Shown: one piece after another, positions 1-13,140 of the stretch
Numbering within the stretch: position 1 is the stretch's first letter
Layout of the letters: every line of letters starts with the position of its first letter
NCBI GenBank assembly: GCA_023053685.1
Contig: JALIGW010000005.1
Location: 49,527,742 to 49,591,741 of the forward strand
Direction of reading: 5' to 3'
Length of the DNA: 64,000 nucleotides
Origin: Diadophis punctatus similis
Lineage: Eukaryota > Chordata > Lepidosauria > Squamata > Dipsadidae
The notes under the pieces: generated by a model
The model's database searches: none
What the model saw: only the letters and a program-made list of their open reading frames with translations
Told to the model about the DNA's origin: nothing
Position numbers and translations under genes: made by a program

Positions 1-676
1 TCTGGCTAAATCAATTCTGGGTGATAAAGTTTAAGTTTAAAAATAAATCACAATATAAATAGTTAATAAAACATACAACACACTCTCTAAAAAATATGCC
101 AGCTAAAAATCTCAAATGAATATAAATCACTTTGACTTCACTAACTTCCTGTCCTCCATACAGGGACAAACAGCCTGGTCTTCAGCATCTTCCAGAACAG
201 GGCTCCACAACCCCTGGGTCCACGGCCTGGTACCAGTCTGTGGTCCATTGGAAACCAGGTCGCACAATCAGTGGGCAAGTGCACGAACCTCCATTTATGC
301 AAGCAACAGGTGAATGCACAAACCCATCCTCTCTTTCCTCACCACCGCCGCTGCTGCTGCCGCTGCCGGTCCGTGGAGCTGGAAAGGTTGGGAACCGTGT
401 TCCAGAAGAAAAGCAGGATTGCGGCCAATCTGATCTTAAATAGTAAGGTGTCTCAGAGGGCTGACACCATTAGAAAAAGGTCCACTTTCTGCAAGAGGTC
501 ATTCTATAACTATAACCTTCCCCCTACAGCTTGAGCTATTAAGGCGGATAGCGCAGAGCCTGGAAAAATGCCTTGAGAGACAGGAGAAAGAAATGTTACC
601 AAGACAATGATCAGATAAAAGAACTTGAATAAAGGACAAGAATCTAACATGTCCCTAGTTCACACACAGAAAAAGG

Positions 677-1076
677 TGTCAACCCTGAAGCTGACCTGAA
701 GCCATTTTGAAGCCATTTTGAGTCTTCAGGGTTGCCACACTGGAGCTGAGGGATAGGGAGGGGGGAATAGAGATAGCTGGTGTTTTGTAGCCAAAACAAA
801 ATACTTTCTCTTGGGAACCAAGGACATTCCCACAGGTGGCCAGAGAGAGAGGAGGAGGGAAGTTACCACGCAACGGCACCTTGATTGGACCATGTGACTG
901 ATTGTTTGGGAAAGGGGAAAAACTTTTACTTTTAATTAGGTGAAAACCGCGGGAACCTTCAGAGTTGGTTTTCACCAGAACTGTACCAATATGATATATC
1001 CAATAAAACTATTATTTGAGGAATCTACCTGCCTCGGAGTTTTGTTTGCTATGGGTGTATTACTTGGAACCCAGAC
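677..1076 (+). mobile_element. Putative solo LTR (family member A)
   Basis: The segment begins TG and ends CA. It carries an AATAAA signal near 1000 followed by a stretch rich in 'gcctcggagttttgt', like an R-U5 end. A divergent relative at about 7985-8288 shares the same ordered blocks: a 'ttgattggaccatgtga'-like block, 'gaaaaccgcgggaacctt', AATAAA, and a 'ttggaaccc(t)gaca' end. A clear target duplication was not found and no internal retroviral genes are present. The alternative is another interspersed repeat with a polyadenylation signal. Confidence 0.4.
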
Positions 1077-1856
1077 ACTGGGAGAGATAATGTATATTCA
1101 GATTTGTATGATTCTTTTGCTATAGCTTTACAATAGTAACATTGGTCCACATGGTTTCCTAGTCTGATTTACCTTGAAGAATTGATAAACTCAGATAGAG
1201 ACGTGACTGAATTTGAAAAATGTATAATACAAAACCCAGAACATCTCTTGTAGCTTTTTACAAATTGTTATTGAAATACAACTGAAAAATTAACCAAGTT
1301 AAAGGCTGCATAACTAATTGCATGCAGGGTCTAAATAAGATAACTGATGTGTGATAATAAAAAGTTCAATGGAACACAAATATTCCTAAGTAATATACTT
1401 AGGAAAAAGACAGAAGATGCTTTATTGTTACTCCAGTGCAGACTGCCAAAACAGGTAATTCATTCTTTAAAAATGGCCAGAAATGCAGTAAGTTAGATTG
1501 TTTCCTCATATTTGATGCAACATTACAAAAGACTCAGAAATTCTGGAAGAAAATTTATTAAAGAATGAAATAAGCCTTAAAAATGAATTATGTTTCCTCC
1601 CAGCTGTTTTTCTGGTAAATGTCACCAAACCTTACATTCCTACATTGGCTCTGTATATGATAATAGCTGTCAAGATACTTTATGCCTCTTACTGGAAATC
1701 ACTTTTTAGAAGAATGGCAACGTAAAATGTTCAAATGTCATTTTTTAAAGAAATTTGAAGAATAAATCTGATACATAATTTAATTCAACTTGGAAACCAC
1801 TCATGGGTTATAACTCCCATTTAGAGACTCACTGCACCAAATTTAAAGTTGTTCAT

Positions 1857-1863
1857 AATTTAT

Positions 1864-1931
<68 letters not shown>
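1857..1931. repeat. (ATACAT)n microsatellite
   Basis: A nearly perfect hexanucleotide tract of about a dozen units. It is interrupted on its right side by the hAT element starting at 1932, and similar ATACAT/ATACAC sequence resumes after that element. Confidence 0.95.
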
Positions 1932-2366
1932 CAGGGACGGGTTGCTCACTTACCGATACCGGTGCGCTGTGCACGCATCTCCATGTTTCGGGCACGCGCG
2001 CGGTAGCTACATGCGCATGCCCCCTCGCGAGATTTTGCTTCTGCGCATGCGCGGAAGCAAACTCTCACCAAAATCTCGCAAGGGGACGCACACGTGAGAT
2101 TTTGGCGCGATTTTGCTTCTGCGCATGCGCGAAAGCAAAATCTCATGGAAATCTCACGAGGGGACGCGCGCGCGAGAGAGATTTCGGCGAGATTTTGCTT
2201 CCATGCATGCACAGAAGCAAAAAAGCCCAAAAATTCTCAAAAAAAGATGGCAATGTGCGCGACAGACCAGCGAAGACGGCACCGGAGTGGTCGCGTGCAA
2301 ATTGCGCAATCGGCCTCTTCCTATCGGAACTACACACCGGACAGCTCCGGTAGGAACCCACCACTG
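1932..2366. mobile_element. hAT MITE inserted in the (ATACAT)n tract
   Basis: The ends are CAGGGACGGGTTGC-like on the left and GGAACCCACCACTG on the right, matching the inverted ends of related copies at 8307, 20697 and 30506. The flanks are atatacat (1924-1931) and atatacac (2367-2374), a 7/8 match to an 8-bp hAT target duplication. The interior is CpG-rich, with several copies of a 'gattttgcttctgcgcatgcgc' style motif. No transposase frame is present. Confidence 0.8.
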
Positions 2367-2405
2367 ATATACACATAAACATACACATACACATACATAT
2401 ACATT

Positions 2406-2528
2406 TTGTTGTTAGTTGCAAAGTCGTGCCCGACCCATCACGACCCCATGGACAAAGTTCCTCCAGGCCTTCCTGTCCTCTACCATCCCCCGGAGTCCAT
2501 TTAAGCTCACGCCGACTGCTTCAGTGGT
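2406..2528 (-). mobile_element. BovB (RTE) LINE 3' fragment
   Basis: The block containing 'gtcgtgcccgacccatcacg', 'accccatggacaaagt' and 'ccaggccttcctgtcc' matches the well-known BovB 3' region, antisense here. On the minus strand its 3' end runs directly into a (TGTATA)-type microsatellite at 2367-2405. No coding sequence remains. Confidence 0.7.
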
Positions 2529-2580
2529 ACATATACATATACAATACATATACATATCATATTCATATTCATATTCATAT

Positions 2581-2627
<47 letters not shown>

Positions 2628-2652
2628 TACATATACATATACATATACAGTG
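2529..2652. repeat. (ATACAT)n / (ATTCAT)n / (ATACAC)n compound microsatellite
   Basis: A hexanucleotide tract with three related units in succession (ATACAT, ATTCAT, ATACAC, then ATACAT again). It directly follows the BovB fragment. Confidence 0.95.
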
Positions 2653-2656
2653 TATA

Positions 2657-2812
2657 TATTTATTTATTTTTATTTTATTTAGTGTTCTTCTATGCCGCCC
2701 TACTCCCTGAGGACTCAGGGCTGCGTACAACATTTTAAGAAACAACTAAACAATAAAATTATTAAAAACAATTTTAAAAGAGTTTTTAAAAGACATACAA
2801 AACCATGCATAC
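2657..2812 (-). mobile_element. L2/CR1-like LINE 3' end, antisense
   Basis: It starts with a TTTATTTATTTT tract (the AAAT tail of the minus-strand element), followed by 'tatgccgccctactccctga' and 'ggactcagggctgcgtacaa'. This is the 3' end seen in sense orientation after the reverse-transcriptase frame at 5100-5468. Confidence 0.75.
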
Positions 2813-2835
2813 ATGGGGGAAAGCTGTCTCATATA

Positions 2836-3187
2836 CAGTGATCCCTCGTTTTTCGCTGGGGTTACGTTCCAAAAAGAACCCGTGATAGGTGAAATCTGTG
2901 AAGTAGTAATTTCAGCTTTGCGCATGCGCAGAGGACAAAAGAACACAGATGCCGACATCCAGGTGGGCGGGGGAAGCAGGTGGGGGAAGCCCCGAGCCGC
3001 AAACGCCACCAGGTTGTTGAGCTGTGTGAACCGGGAGGATTTCACCCCTGGCCTCACATGTATTTCACTGTTCTTGGCAAGCTGTTTTACCAATCAGCCA
3101 ATCAGAATGCAGAACACAATGCACGATGCAAATCCGTGAAGCAGCGAGACCGTGAAAGGTGAACCGTGATATAGCGAGGGATTACTG
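2836..3187. mobile_element. Tc1/mariner-superfamily (Tigger-like) MITE
   Basis: The terminal inverted repeats are CAGTGATCCCTCG...GTTACGTTCC on the left and GGTGAACCGTGA...CGAGGGATTACTG on the right, flanked by TA on both sides (2834-2835, 3188-3189). It is 352 bp and non-coding. The ends and the TA target duplication point to a pogo/Tigger-type parent. Confidence 0.75.
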
Positions 3188-3189
3188 TA

Positions 3190-3538
<349 letters not shown>

Positions 3539-5044
3539 AAGAATTGACAAAAATACCATATACCTGTGTGAACATACAGTCTAACATAGACTGCTCAGTC
3601 ACATATGTGAAATGGGCATCTGCATAAATTTATAAAATAAATTAATAAATTTATCAGACAGAATTCTCTTCCCATTCAATATATGGGCAAACTGCAAATA
3701 GGAGAATGGGAAGAAACCAATTACTTTGCCTAAGAATCAGCTTGTTTGAATAGTGTTGAATTAAACACATTTGTAATGACAATTTAAGAAAGGAGTGCTG
3801 TTTTGAATTTTCTTTCTTGTTTAGACTTCCCTTATCCCTTGACTTTCCCATCGGATTCCTGAGTTAATTAAAATCAATATTTTACATCAATTCATTATTT
3901 ATTCTTTTGGAGGGAAGAATTTAAAAAAAATCTAGGTTTAAATGAGAATCTCTGTTGAACCAACTGACTAGTTTATCTTTAATTAACTTTAATTTCCCAA
4001 TCTCGAGAATCACATACCATTTCCAATTCAAGTGAAACAAAACCTGAATCTTTAATATTCAGAATTATCTGCTGAATAAAATCTCTTACTCTATGTATGT
4101 GCAATGCCCAATAAGAATTTTTGCTTTTCCTTGCAAAGTAACTTTGTATATTGCATCAAAAATATTTTTTAAATTGCCAAGTCATCCCATGGGGTCAATT
4201 AAATGGTCCTCTGAATTATAGCCAAGGACTTCCAATAAAGATAGTACTCAATCATAAGGAGCCATTTCTATATACAGACGGGATAGAATGAGAAAGTCAA
4301 AAATAATTACATACTTTTAAAAAATCCATTAAAAGGCTTTTATTTCAGGCTTAACATAAGAAAAACAGCCAGTACTTTGGCAACATTTAGTAACAAATTA
4401 CTAAAGATTTATCTAGAATTAGCAAGATTAATAGAAATGAAATATGCAGTATCTTGTGGCACAGAAGAAGGACAGAGTAATGGAATTACCACCTATCTCT
4501 CTCTCGCTCTCTGCCTCTCCACCCATGTAAAACTATCTTTTATAGAATCTTCAGTCATCTGTGTTTTATAATTTAGTAATTTTATGTATTTGATTTTTGT
4601 AATGTTATATTTTTACATTAATGAAACTTTGAAGAAACAGCAGTCGAAACATGAAATAAAAAATCCTATCTGTCTGAGCCATTAGTTGTAATTTGGACAA
4701 AGGTAATTGTGTCCAAGGTAAATCTACAGACAACGAGAAGAATATCACTGCTACTAACAGTTTTTACAAGATCATGAATAATAATGGAAGTTGAGTAATG
4801 GCTTGGAAAATCTGACATACAATTTTCGCTGTTCAGGAAGTAAAAAACAATAATCTCAGTGATTCAACATAGGAGAAAAGAAATAGCAAAAAAAATACTA
4901 GAAAAAGAGAGAGATAATGTGAAGAAAAGACTGAAAGAGTCAGACAACAGGAAATAGAATGTCACAAAACATGAGAGGCCCCTGATTTGGCAAGTCCACT
5001 TTACCACATATATAAATAAATGTAGAAATAAACATTGCCACTTT

Positions 5045-5660
5045 TAAAAGACCACTCCACAAAATCATTATAATCAAGCAAAATGCAGCTGCGCGTGCTG
5101 TGGTGGGTGTTTCAAGGTACACCCATGTAACACCTATACTCCGCCAGCTGCATTGGTTGCCCATTAGTCTCCGGGTACAATTCAAGGTGCTGATCATCAT
5201 CTTTAAAGCCCTACATGGCTTAGGACCAGGCTATCTCCGGGACTGCATTCTGCCTCACTCTTCCCTTCGACCTGTCAGGTCCCACAGAGTGGGTCTCCTC
5301 CAGGTCCTGTCAGCCAAACAGTGTCAACTGGCGGGGCCTATGGGGAGGGCCTTCTTGGTAGGGGCCCCTGCTCTCTGGAACCAACTGCCCCCAGAGATCC
5401 GAATTATCCCCACCCTGCTGGCCTTCCGAAAAGCCATTAAGACATGGCTCTTCCTGCAGGCAGGGTGAGTCTGAGACGACTTTATATCTGATGTCTCCCC
5501 CATGTATGTATGTTGTTTATATGTTTTTTTAACTGTTTTTAAAAATTGCTTTTTTAATGATTTGTTTGGAGTTTTCATAAAATGTTGTACGCCGCCCTGA
5601 GTCCTGAGGGAGTAGGGCGGCATAGAAAAACTGCCAAATAAATAAATAAATAAATAAAGA
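5045..5660 (+). mobile_element. L2/CR1-like LINE, 3' part with reverse-transcriptase C-terminus
   Basis: The frame at 5100-5468 encodes a typical C-terminal ORF2 segment (LRQLHWLPISLRVQFKVL, FKALHGLGPGYL, ALWNQLPPEIR, FRKAIKTWLFL), which follows the reverse-transcriptase core in L2/CR1-type non-LTR elements. A 3' UTR ends in 'gccgccctgagtcctgaggg' and an (AAAT)n tail (5636-5660). It is 5'-truncated, so it is a dead copy lying in DNER intron 1 antisense to the gene. Confidence 0.85.
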
Positions 5661-7140
5661 TCCTGAAATGACCTAACTACAGTAAAGGAATAAACAGATA
5701 AAATATTAGTTATATAAGAGATTAAAAAATTACAATAAACATTTGATTGCTACAATAAATGGCAAGATATGTGTAACGCAAGAACAGAAAACATGGAAAA
5801 CATTAATTGGATTAATAAAGCAACATGAGTAAATAACGTTTAGGAAAATCTTAAGAATCAATAAGGGGAGAAAATAGTATGCTTTATTTAAGATTAGACA
5901 AGAAAATTGGAACCTTTATAGTACTAAAACTTTCATTGTAATGACCTTGAATTGAGCAAAATCAGGCATTATAGGGCAACAATTTTCAAACCAAGATATT
6001 TTAAATGGGCTAACTTACAGAATGTGCCCAAAATCCAGGATGACTGCTGAGGAAATGAAACTTGGCGAAGCTGTGGCTGCTTGAATGCCATTGGCTGCTT
6101 CTTACGCTGCTGAGTGGCTGCTGCGGTCATGTGAACTTCATTTTCAACGTTCCATGACAGTTTCCCAGCAGTCTCACAATCCCTCACTCCTTTCCATTCA
6201 GCAATAACCACTTGCCTGATGCTGGCAAAGAAAGGGGCAGGAGGGGAGGGGGATTTCCAATACTCCCTGCCAGATCCTTACAAGGAAATTCAATGGGGAA
6301 GCCAGCAGGAAGTTGGAAGTTGCTCTTGCTACCACTGATTTTTTTTTATCCACTCTTAATCATCCTGCTTCTCTCTTTAAGTAAAGAAATGTCTCTGAAA
6401 TGATGACCCAATGGGGCATGGGCTTTCTGGTATAATCTACTAATGAATTTATAAGCAACAAAATAGGTCTGAGCCAAAGTCCAGAGACAACAAATCAGGC
6501 ATAAATGTAAATGTTTTCTTCAAGTCAAGCTCTGTTTTTGGTAATTTTATGTACAAAGTCATAATAGTATGAAAATGGTTACTGCTGGCTTCTGAATTAT
6601 TTTTTAACCTTCCCTATAGCCCGTGCTATCTCTGGTGATCTCTTAGCCAAATAATAACCAGGCCAAATTTTGCTCATCTCCTGCTGTCAGGTGCAAAACA
6701 TTCAAGTCCACACATGGTGATCCAATTAATTTTGCCATTACTGCATATTGTCCAAGTTTCAATTCCCATTCTGAGCTCTTTAGAAATGTATATCTTTTGT
6801 AATGTGCTAAGTTATCCTTGCCACCATATACTGTATGTATCTTAATAAAGTGGTATGTTTTGTTAATATGTTTTAGAATTAGGTTACTAAGAAGAATTTT
6901 GGTTTCATTTCAAATTGGATAGCTAAATTTCTCTGGATAATCTGTAAATTCCTTTGTAGTGCTTTTGAAATTTGTTTTACATGTTCACTACATAAAATAA
7001 AATGTTCCTTGTATCATGACATTTCCAACATTTATTACTATAATTCTTTCCTGTGATTATTAATGGAATTATATAACAATTATAAAATATTTTATATCAG
7101 TTTTCCCTAATATTATAATTTAGGGTAGATTTTATAGCAT

Positions 7141-7340
7141 TGTTTATTTATTTATTTATTTATTTTGTTATTCTTATATGCCGCCCAACTCCCGAAGGAC
7201 TCAGGGCGGCGTACAACAAAGAGAAATACAAGAATAACCAAAATTTCATAAAATTTAAAAACAGTACCAAATTTAAAAAACAATATAAAAGCAACAACAT
7301 CCATTCAGCAACATACATACTTGGGGGGTAAGCTCAAATG
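7141..7340 (-). mobile_element. L2/CR1-like LINE 3' end, antisense
   Basis: A (TTTA)n start is followed by 'tatgccgcccaactcccgaa' and 'ggactcagggcggcgtacaa', the reverse complement of the tail of the element at 5045-5660. Non-coding. Confidence 0.75.
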
Positions 7341-7984
7341 GGTTAAGCTGTCCCCCCCACCTGCAGGAAGAGCCATGTTTTAATTGCTCCCATGTCATAA
7401 TTGCTCCCATCATTGTGCTATAACTTGTTTCTTTACACTTTTGCATCCATTTTATCATGCAATGTTTTCATTTGTTCTGTCCCACTATCATAATTGAACA
7501 ACAATTTATAAATGCATCTTGAATTTGAATTTATTAAAATTTCTATGCCGCCCAACTCCCAGAAGGACTTAGTAAATGGTCTGGTTCTATGGTCCTTCCT
7601 CGTTTTTAAGATCTGTTTTTATTCTTCCAACAATTTGTAAATCACCAAACATAATACATTCCACCCTACAAGATAGAACTCTTACCTGTTCAAAAACTGC
7701 TTTATCTATTGGTTTAAAGCAGACATTTTAAACTTCATGTTTTATGTGACCAATATCCATTCTAAAAATTCTGAATGAATTGGTGAAGTGCATAGTAAGT
7801 ATGATTCATATGATAGCTGTATAAGCAATACTGATCACTCGATATATAGCATTAGGATGTCTATGATATAATGTAAAGCATGTATTTCATTATGCTACTG
7901 ATGCCACTTTTGGAAGCTATTTTTGTTTTTTCTTCCTCACTGCAACAGATTTCAGCCTTCAGATTTCAGAAATTGGGACGGTTT

Positions 7985-8288
7985 TTTTCTTGGAGCGGTA
8001 GAAACTCAGTCATAACAACATTCTTTACTCAAGGTCATTTGCCTTCACCTGCTTGAGACTGCATGGAGATTGTATCCAAGTGAATGTGAAGATTTGGTTG
8101 GTTCATGTGATGAACTTGTGGGTGTGAGGCAGGGCTGTGAACTTTCAATTGGGTGGGGAAACCCTGGAAGCTTTCAGATTCGGGTTTCCACAGATGTGCC
8201 AATATAACATCCCTAATAAATTGGATCGTTGAGGAAATTCAAGCCTCTGAGTTTTATTTAGTTGGGGATGTTTTCTGGAACCCTGACA
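7985..8288 (+). mobile_element. Putative solo LTR (family member B)
   Basis: It shares ordered blocks with 677-1076: 'ttggttggttcatgtga', 'ggggaaaccctggaag', 'cctaataaattgga', 'gcctctgagttttattta' and 'ctggaaccctgaca'. The left edge is uncertain and no target duplication was found. Confidence 0.35.
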
Positions 8289-8306
8289 ACTGATATGATA
8301 GCAGGC

Positions 8307-8605
8307 CAGAGGTGGGTTCCTACCGGTTCGGACCGGCTATTTATTTATTTATTTATTTATTTGATCACATTTGTATGCCACCCAATTCCCAGAGGACTGG
8401 GACCATTAGTAACTTAGCAGCCTGGGTCGCTGGAACTGGCAGCGACCCAGGCCTGCCATGCCTCTAAGCCGGTTCTCTTGATGGCGCCTATCTTGTTTTT
8501 TGCTTTTGCGCATGTGCAGAAGCTTTTTTTTAGTACTGCGCATACGCGCCCACGCGTCGCGTTCCTGAGCGAACCAGTAGTAGCAGAATCCGGAACCCAC
8601 CCCTA
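8307..8605. mobile_element. hAT MITE with nested LINE tail
   Basis: The ends CAGAGGTGGGTTCC and GGAACCCACCCCTA are inverted repeats. The 8-bp duplication TAGCAGGC is perfect (8299-8306 and 8606-8613). Compared with the copy at 30506, the segment 8338-8402 is extra: an antisense L2/CR1-like LINE 3' end with a (TTTA)n tract that replaced 'ttctatagaacc'. Confidence 0.85.
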
Positions 8606-10384
8606 TAGCAGGCATAATAGAAAAATGAAAATGATTATTAGAGAAAAATAAATTAGAAAATAGTACACTAAAACACTTCGATGCATTGAATTTTTTTGTT
8701 AATAATTTCCTTACAAAGCTTTTCTCAAGGCCTTTCAACTATGAATACAGGAAGGCAAATCATAGTGTTTGAAACTCTTGAAGTATTTCTTGAAGCAAAC
8801 AATTTACAGAGTAATGACCTGTAAATTATGCAAAGCAGTCTTTTCAATGGATTCAATAAACTTTTTGAGTACTTTAAAAAGAAAGAACCTTTTCTAAGCA
8901 TTTATATAACTCATGATGCATAAACAGAAGGACACTTTATTTGCCATAAAGACAATCTGAACTGCTTAGTTTTACACCTAACCCTTAAGGGCTCCTTCAA
9001 AATCACATTCAGAGGTTAATTAACATTGGCAAGACATAGAAAACATAGTAAACATGCTGATCTACATGTTCAAACATTGTTACAATTTAAGGGAAAGATG
9101 GGAAGATGTGAATATATATTTTAAAAACACAAAATAATTCAAATATATTTCATATTTTTATAATCAAACTATGGAGAGTGGAAAACAAATCTTTCCTCCT
9201 TAGCATTTCAGTGAAAAACAACAATTAGTCTACAACCAATTTGATCCACCCATATACTAGAAATTTAGTTTCTAATCCATGATCATTTCTTCTTGGTCTT
9301 AATTCAGTATGGTGGTTTTCAATCCTTTCTCAAAATCACAGACTTAGGTGCAAATATTTGGGGAGGGGGTTAATGCAACAAAAAGCATTTCTGGTGATAC
9401 CTACAATTGTCAACTATCAACAATCCTAAAATCATATAAGTTTTAAGTTTCATGGAGTGTCTGGTGGGAGGAAATGCTTTTAGAAGTACTTCCAAATCTA
9501 GCAAGAAACCTTCCACCATCTGAAGACTCTGCCCACACAATCAAGGTGGAAGAAACTCATTAGATTACTTTGGAGATAGTCCCTCTCCCAGCCCTACCAA
9601 ACTCACAGGTTTGTTAAGAAGAAAATGAAAGAGGGAACTCTGTATATATTGTCATGAGCTGCAGTAGGGCTAATAAATAAAATTGTCTTTGTTGGGAAAT
9701 ATGAAAATACAAAAACAAAAATCATGGAGGACAACAAGCTGGGCAGAAATTTCAACACCATTGGGAAGTTATAATCAAGAACTATTGCTCCAGAAAGATT
9801 AAGGTCCATTAAAAAGCAATTTATTTTTTTTAAAGATCGACAAGATTCCTTTAAAATATCATGATCAAATAAACTTGTCTGATATCTCCTTTCAAACTGC
9901 AGCCAACTCTACTTCTGCTACCATAACATATACCTTTATCTTCTCTTGTTTTCTTTGCAAATCTTGGAGAAGAACAAGCTCTCAATTGTAAACAAAAGTT
10001 CTTCTAGGAAGACCTATAGCTATGTTGGTGGCTCTGTGGTGTTTCCAATGTCTTTGTTGGATACCTCACATACAGTATCTCCTTCATTCTGCCACCTGGC
10101 GAAGAGGACAGGAATGCTTCACTGGGAAAATCAGGCTTTTTGTTTTGCAGGAAAGCTTGAGTATCCATTGTGTCTGGGTCGCTTTGAAACAAATTGACTT
10201 GATAATTCAGTTTTCCAGTAGTACAGAAAATCAATCCAATTTGATCAAATCAAATCAGTCATAATCTTAACTCTTGCAACAAAATGTAAAAGAATTTAAA
10301 TAGACTTATTAGTGTTCTTCAGTTTTCAACGATTTCATGCAATAACATTTAGGATTAATTATATAAAAGTATACAATAATGAGA

Positions 10385-10456
10385 ATCGAACAAAGCCCCG
10401 AGTCCCTCGGGAGTTGGGCGGCATATAAGAATAACAAAATAAATAAATAAATAAAG
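10385..10456 (+). mobile_element. L2/CR1-like LINE 3' end fragment
   Basis: 'gagtccctcgggagttgggc' and 'ggcatataagaataac' followed by an (AAAT)n tail, the same family as 5045-5660, reduced to about 70 bp. Confidence 0.7.
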
Positions 10457-11068
10457 TGGATATAAATCGCTAAAACGTATCTCAGATTGCAATTCTTTCT
10501 TCTCTTTCTTACACTTTACTGGTGTTTACTGGTGTTTAAAATAGCAATTTACCTTTGTTAACTTCCAGAAGGCAGCACAATTCATACACTTTCTTCCAAC
10601 ACAGAAGGAAACCTAGGAACAGTCAACACCTAATTTACAAGATTCACTTGGTTTAAAAGAGTTCCATTTATTTCTCCTCGGTTTGATCCAGCCTCCCACA
10701 AACTTGCATTGCAGAAAGAGGGGCACTGTGACATAAAACGCAGAACTTCTTTTTCCCAAGTTCTTTCATAAACACTTTAATTTTCAGTATTTCACACAGT
10801 AGCCTTTTGTTCTTTTCTTATCCCTGTATTCATAAATGCAACATCTTATGTAATATTGGGGGGGGGGGAGAAAGGGAAAGATTACAAACCTTTTTGCCAT
10901 GTTAAAAATATTCAGTAAATTTAGCATGGTAAAATTAGTGTCACTGATTAGCAACCTATGCCTAGGCATAATTATGCAGAAGTAAAAGTCATTAGTTTTA
11001 TGAGATTATTTCCAAGTAAACATGTACAGAAATATAGTCCATTGCAGCCTTATTTTATAAGCAAACTC

Positions 11069-11117
11069 ACCACCACCACCACCAACACCACCATCATCAT
11101 TCTACTACTACTACTAC
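11069..11117. repeat. (CAC)n/(CAT)n/(CTA)n trinucleotide tract
   Basis: Three short trinucleotide runs in series (caccaccacc, catcatcatt, ctactactac). Non-coding, in DNER intron 1. Confidence 0.9.
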
Positions 11118-11929
11118 TCTTCATCTTTTATCCTCAGAAAGAATGAAAGACAAATATCAATGCACCATTTTAAAGACCAGAAACAAATGAGCTGTTTTCT
11201 TTCCCAGACCAAACTGGATTGACATAACATTTTATAACAGATGTTAGCAAAAGTTGTATTCTTCATACTAAAACATAGATTTGATGGGGGAAATAGCAGT
11301 TCTAGTTGTTTTACTTACCTATTTTAATTCCAATAAAAATGGGAAACCATAGGATTACCCAAAGTCTGTGAACAAGCCTTCATTTGGCTATTAGTGACAA
11401 AAAATCACTAGTATATTCATCCCTAGGGGGGGGGAAGCTGTATATGAAAGTACCAAGACCCTGTTGGACAACATCATTAAGCTCTAAAATACTTTTAACC
11501 TTGAGCAGAACAGAATCCTGTCAACCAACAATTTGCAATACTGTATCCTGGAAGGCACTTCTGCAACTGTCATTCTAACAACCCCAGGCAGCATCATTCA
11601 GGCAGCTCAAAAAGAAGGAGTCCAAATTGGCATCTTCGGTGGCATCTCTTAGAAATACAAGGCTGCCTTCGCATAACATGCTTAACCTGCTTAATTAACC
11701 CATTTTCTGATTCACATGGCACAATGAATCATAAAGTGAGTCCAGGGTTTGCATAATATGAAAAGCCATTAAAAAATAATAATACCCAAGGTTACACTAA
11801 AACACACCTTTTTAAAAAATCTTTAGTTAAAGTGGTGCAAAATCATTTACATAGGAAGGGTGGTCATATAGAAAGCTTTTTGGTGAACGCACAGAATATG
11901 CCCTTCAAGTTCAGCACTTCAAGCATTTG

Positions 11930-13140
11930 CCCTTGTTAGCGCTTATGTGTGAAGGCCACGGGACTCAGTTCCACATAGAGGTCTGACTCGGTGTGTGTAA
12001 CAGATGAGCGATCCGTCACAAGAAAGGAGCCACTGTGGATGATTGCACAAGAGTCGTGTGCCCCGAATCGGAGGTAGAAACCGAAATGAGAGCGGTCGGA
12101 TAAGGATTGTGTATCAAGGAACTCAAACCACACTTAGGGACCAGTGCAAAGCAGCGCAGAGCCACCGCCTGGAGAGCCACCGCCAAGGAAGATCACGGTT
12201 GCGGAGCGAACCAAAATCACTACGCGATCTACGGGGTGGAGGAGATGGTGGGGGGGAGGGGTGATGGGAAGGATGGAAGGAGGATGGAAGGAGGAAGAAT
12301 CCGCGAAAGCACGGGCCGATGGAGTCCAAGGCGCGGGGGCGGCGGATGGACACGAAAAGACATCCGAGAGAGAAGCCTAAGAAGGCGGAGATGAACAAGG
12401 ACAGGCGAGCGCTTTGCAAGGCTCGGACCGATGGACCACAAGGTCCCCCAAGGGAAGGCGCCCGACTCCCCGGCTTACCTGGCATTCGGTGCCGGTGACC
12501 CCCGGGCGACAGAGGCAGCTGTAAGCAGGCTGAGGCGAAAGAAAAAGCAACGGCAGGCGGTGGGGCGCGGCGGGCAGTTTGGCTAAGACCGGCGTGCAGG
12601 TGCCGTTGTTCTTGCAGGGCTGGCTGAGGCAGGGGTCCGCCGCGCTCTCCAGGGACGAGGCGGTGGGCCCGGCGAGGGAGACGCGGCGCTGGGCCAAGCA
12701 GAGCAGCATCAAGAGGAGCGGGACGGCACGAGACATAATGGCGCGGGCCGCCCCGGACAGCAAAGCAAAGAGCGCGCCCGGCTCGGTGCTCCAGTTACCG
12801 GCAAGAAGGAAAGGCTGAGGAGACGGCAGCGCTTACAGCGGCTTCCCAGCTCTGACAACGTGCAGGCGGAGACTGGGGAGGGAGTGGTCGGGCATGGCCA
12901 CACGTCAGCGCCAGCGACCGGCAGAGGGCGCTGCTGGGACCTTGGCGTTGGGAACCCACGGACGGGAAGAGGGGCGCAGCTGGCCGGGCAAGGACAGGGT
13001 GGCGGACGCCCTGGGCGAGGAGAAGGCGAACGCCAGAAATGGCAGCGCGTGCGCGCTGTGGAGCCTGCGGGAAACGGGGCAGGTCGTAGGGAGAGGTCGT
13101 AGCCGGAGGGCGGGGGAGGGGGGGTCGTCTGGAACAGCCT
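11930..13140 (-). promoter_or_regulatory. DNER: CpG island spanning DNER exon 1 (promoter region)
   Basis: This is the only long non-repeat CpG-dense block in an otherwise AT-rich region; the density is highest from about 12.15 to 13.1 kb. It covers DNER coding exon 1, the 5' part of intron 1, and the sequence upstream of the start codon at 12736. A CpG-island promoter driving minus-strand transcription is inferred. No TATA box or transcription start could be fixed. Long open frames on both strands here are by-products of the high GC content. Confidence 0.75.
12479..12736 (-). CDS. DNER: DNER coding exon 1 (delta/notch-like EGF repeat-containing protein)
   Basis: DNER is a neuronal single-pass membrane protein with extracellular EGF-like repeats that acts as a Notch-pathway ligand. 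This exon encodes the first 86 residues. The ATG at 12736-12734 starts MSRAVPLLLMLLCLAQRRVS, a classic signal peptide. Residues 34-86 form a first EGF-like domain with six cysteines (C36, C41, C47, C74, C76, C85), containing DPCLSQPCKNNGTC and AYSCLCRPGVTGTEC. The 26-residue C3-C4 loop is long, as in mammalian DNER. The exon ends in phase 0 after Gln86 at a perfect CAG|GTAAGC donor (12478). An in-frame upstream non-ATG extension is not used. The CpG-island setting and TRIP12 as the upstream same-strand neighbour agree with known synteny. Identity rests on recalled human DNER. Confidence 0.9.

Noticed and set aside
12377..12763. Longer DNER N-terminus beginning at 12763
   Set aside because: The codon at 12763 is TTG, not ATG; the ATG at 12736 directly precedes the signal peptide.
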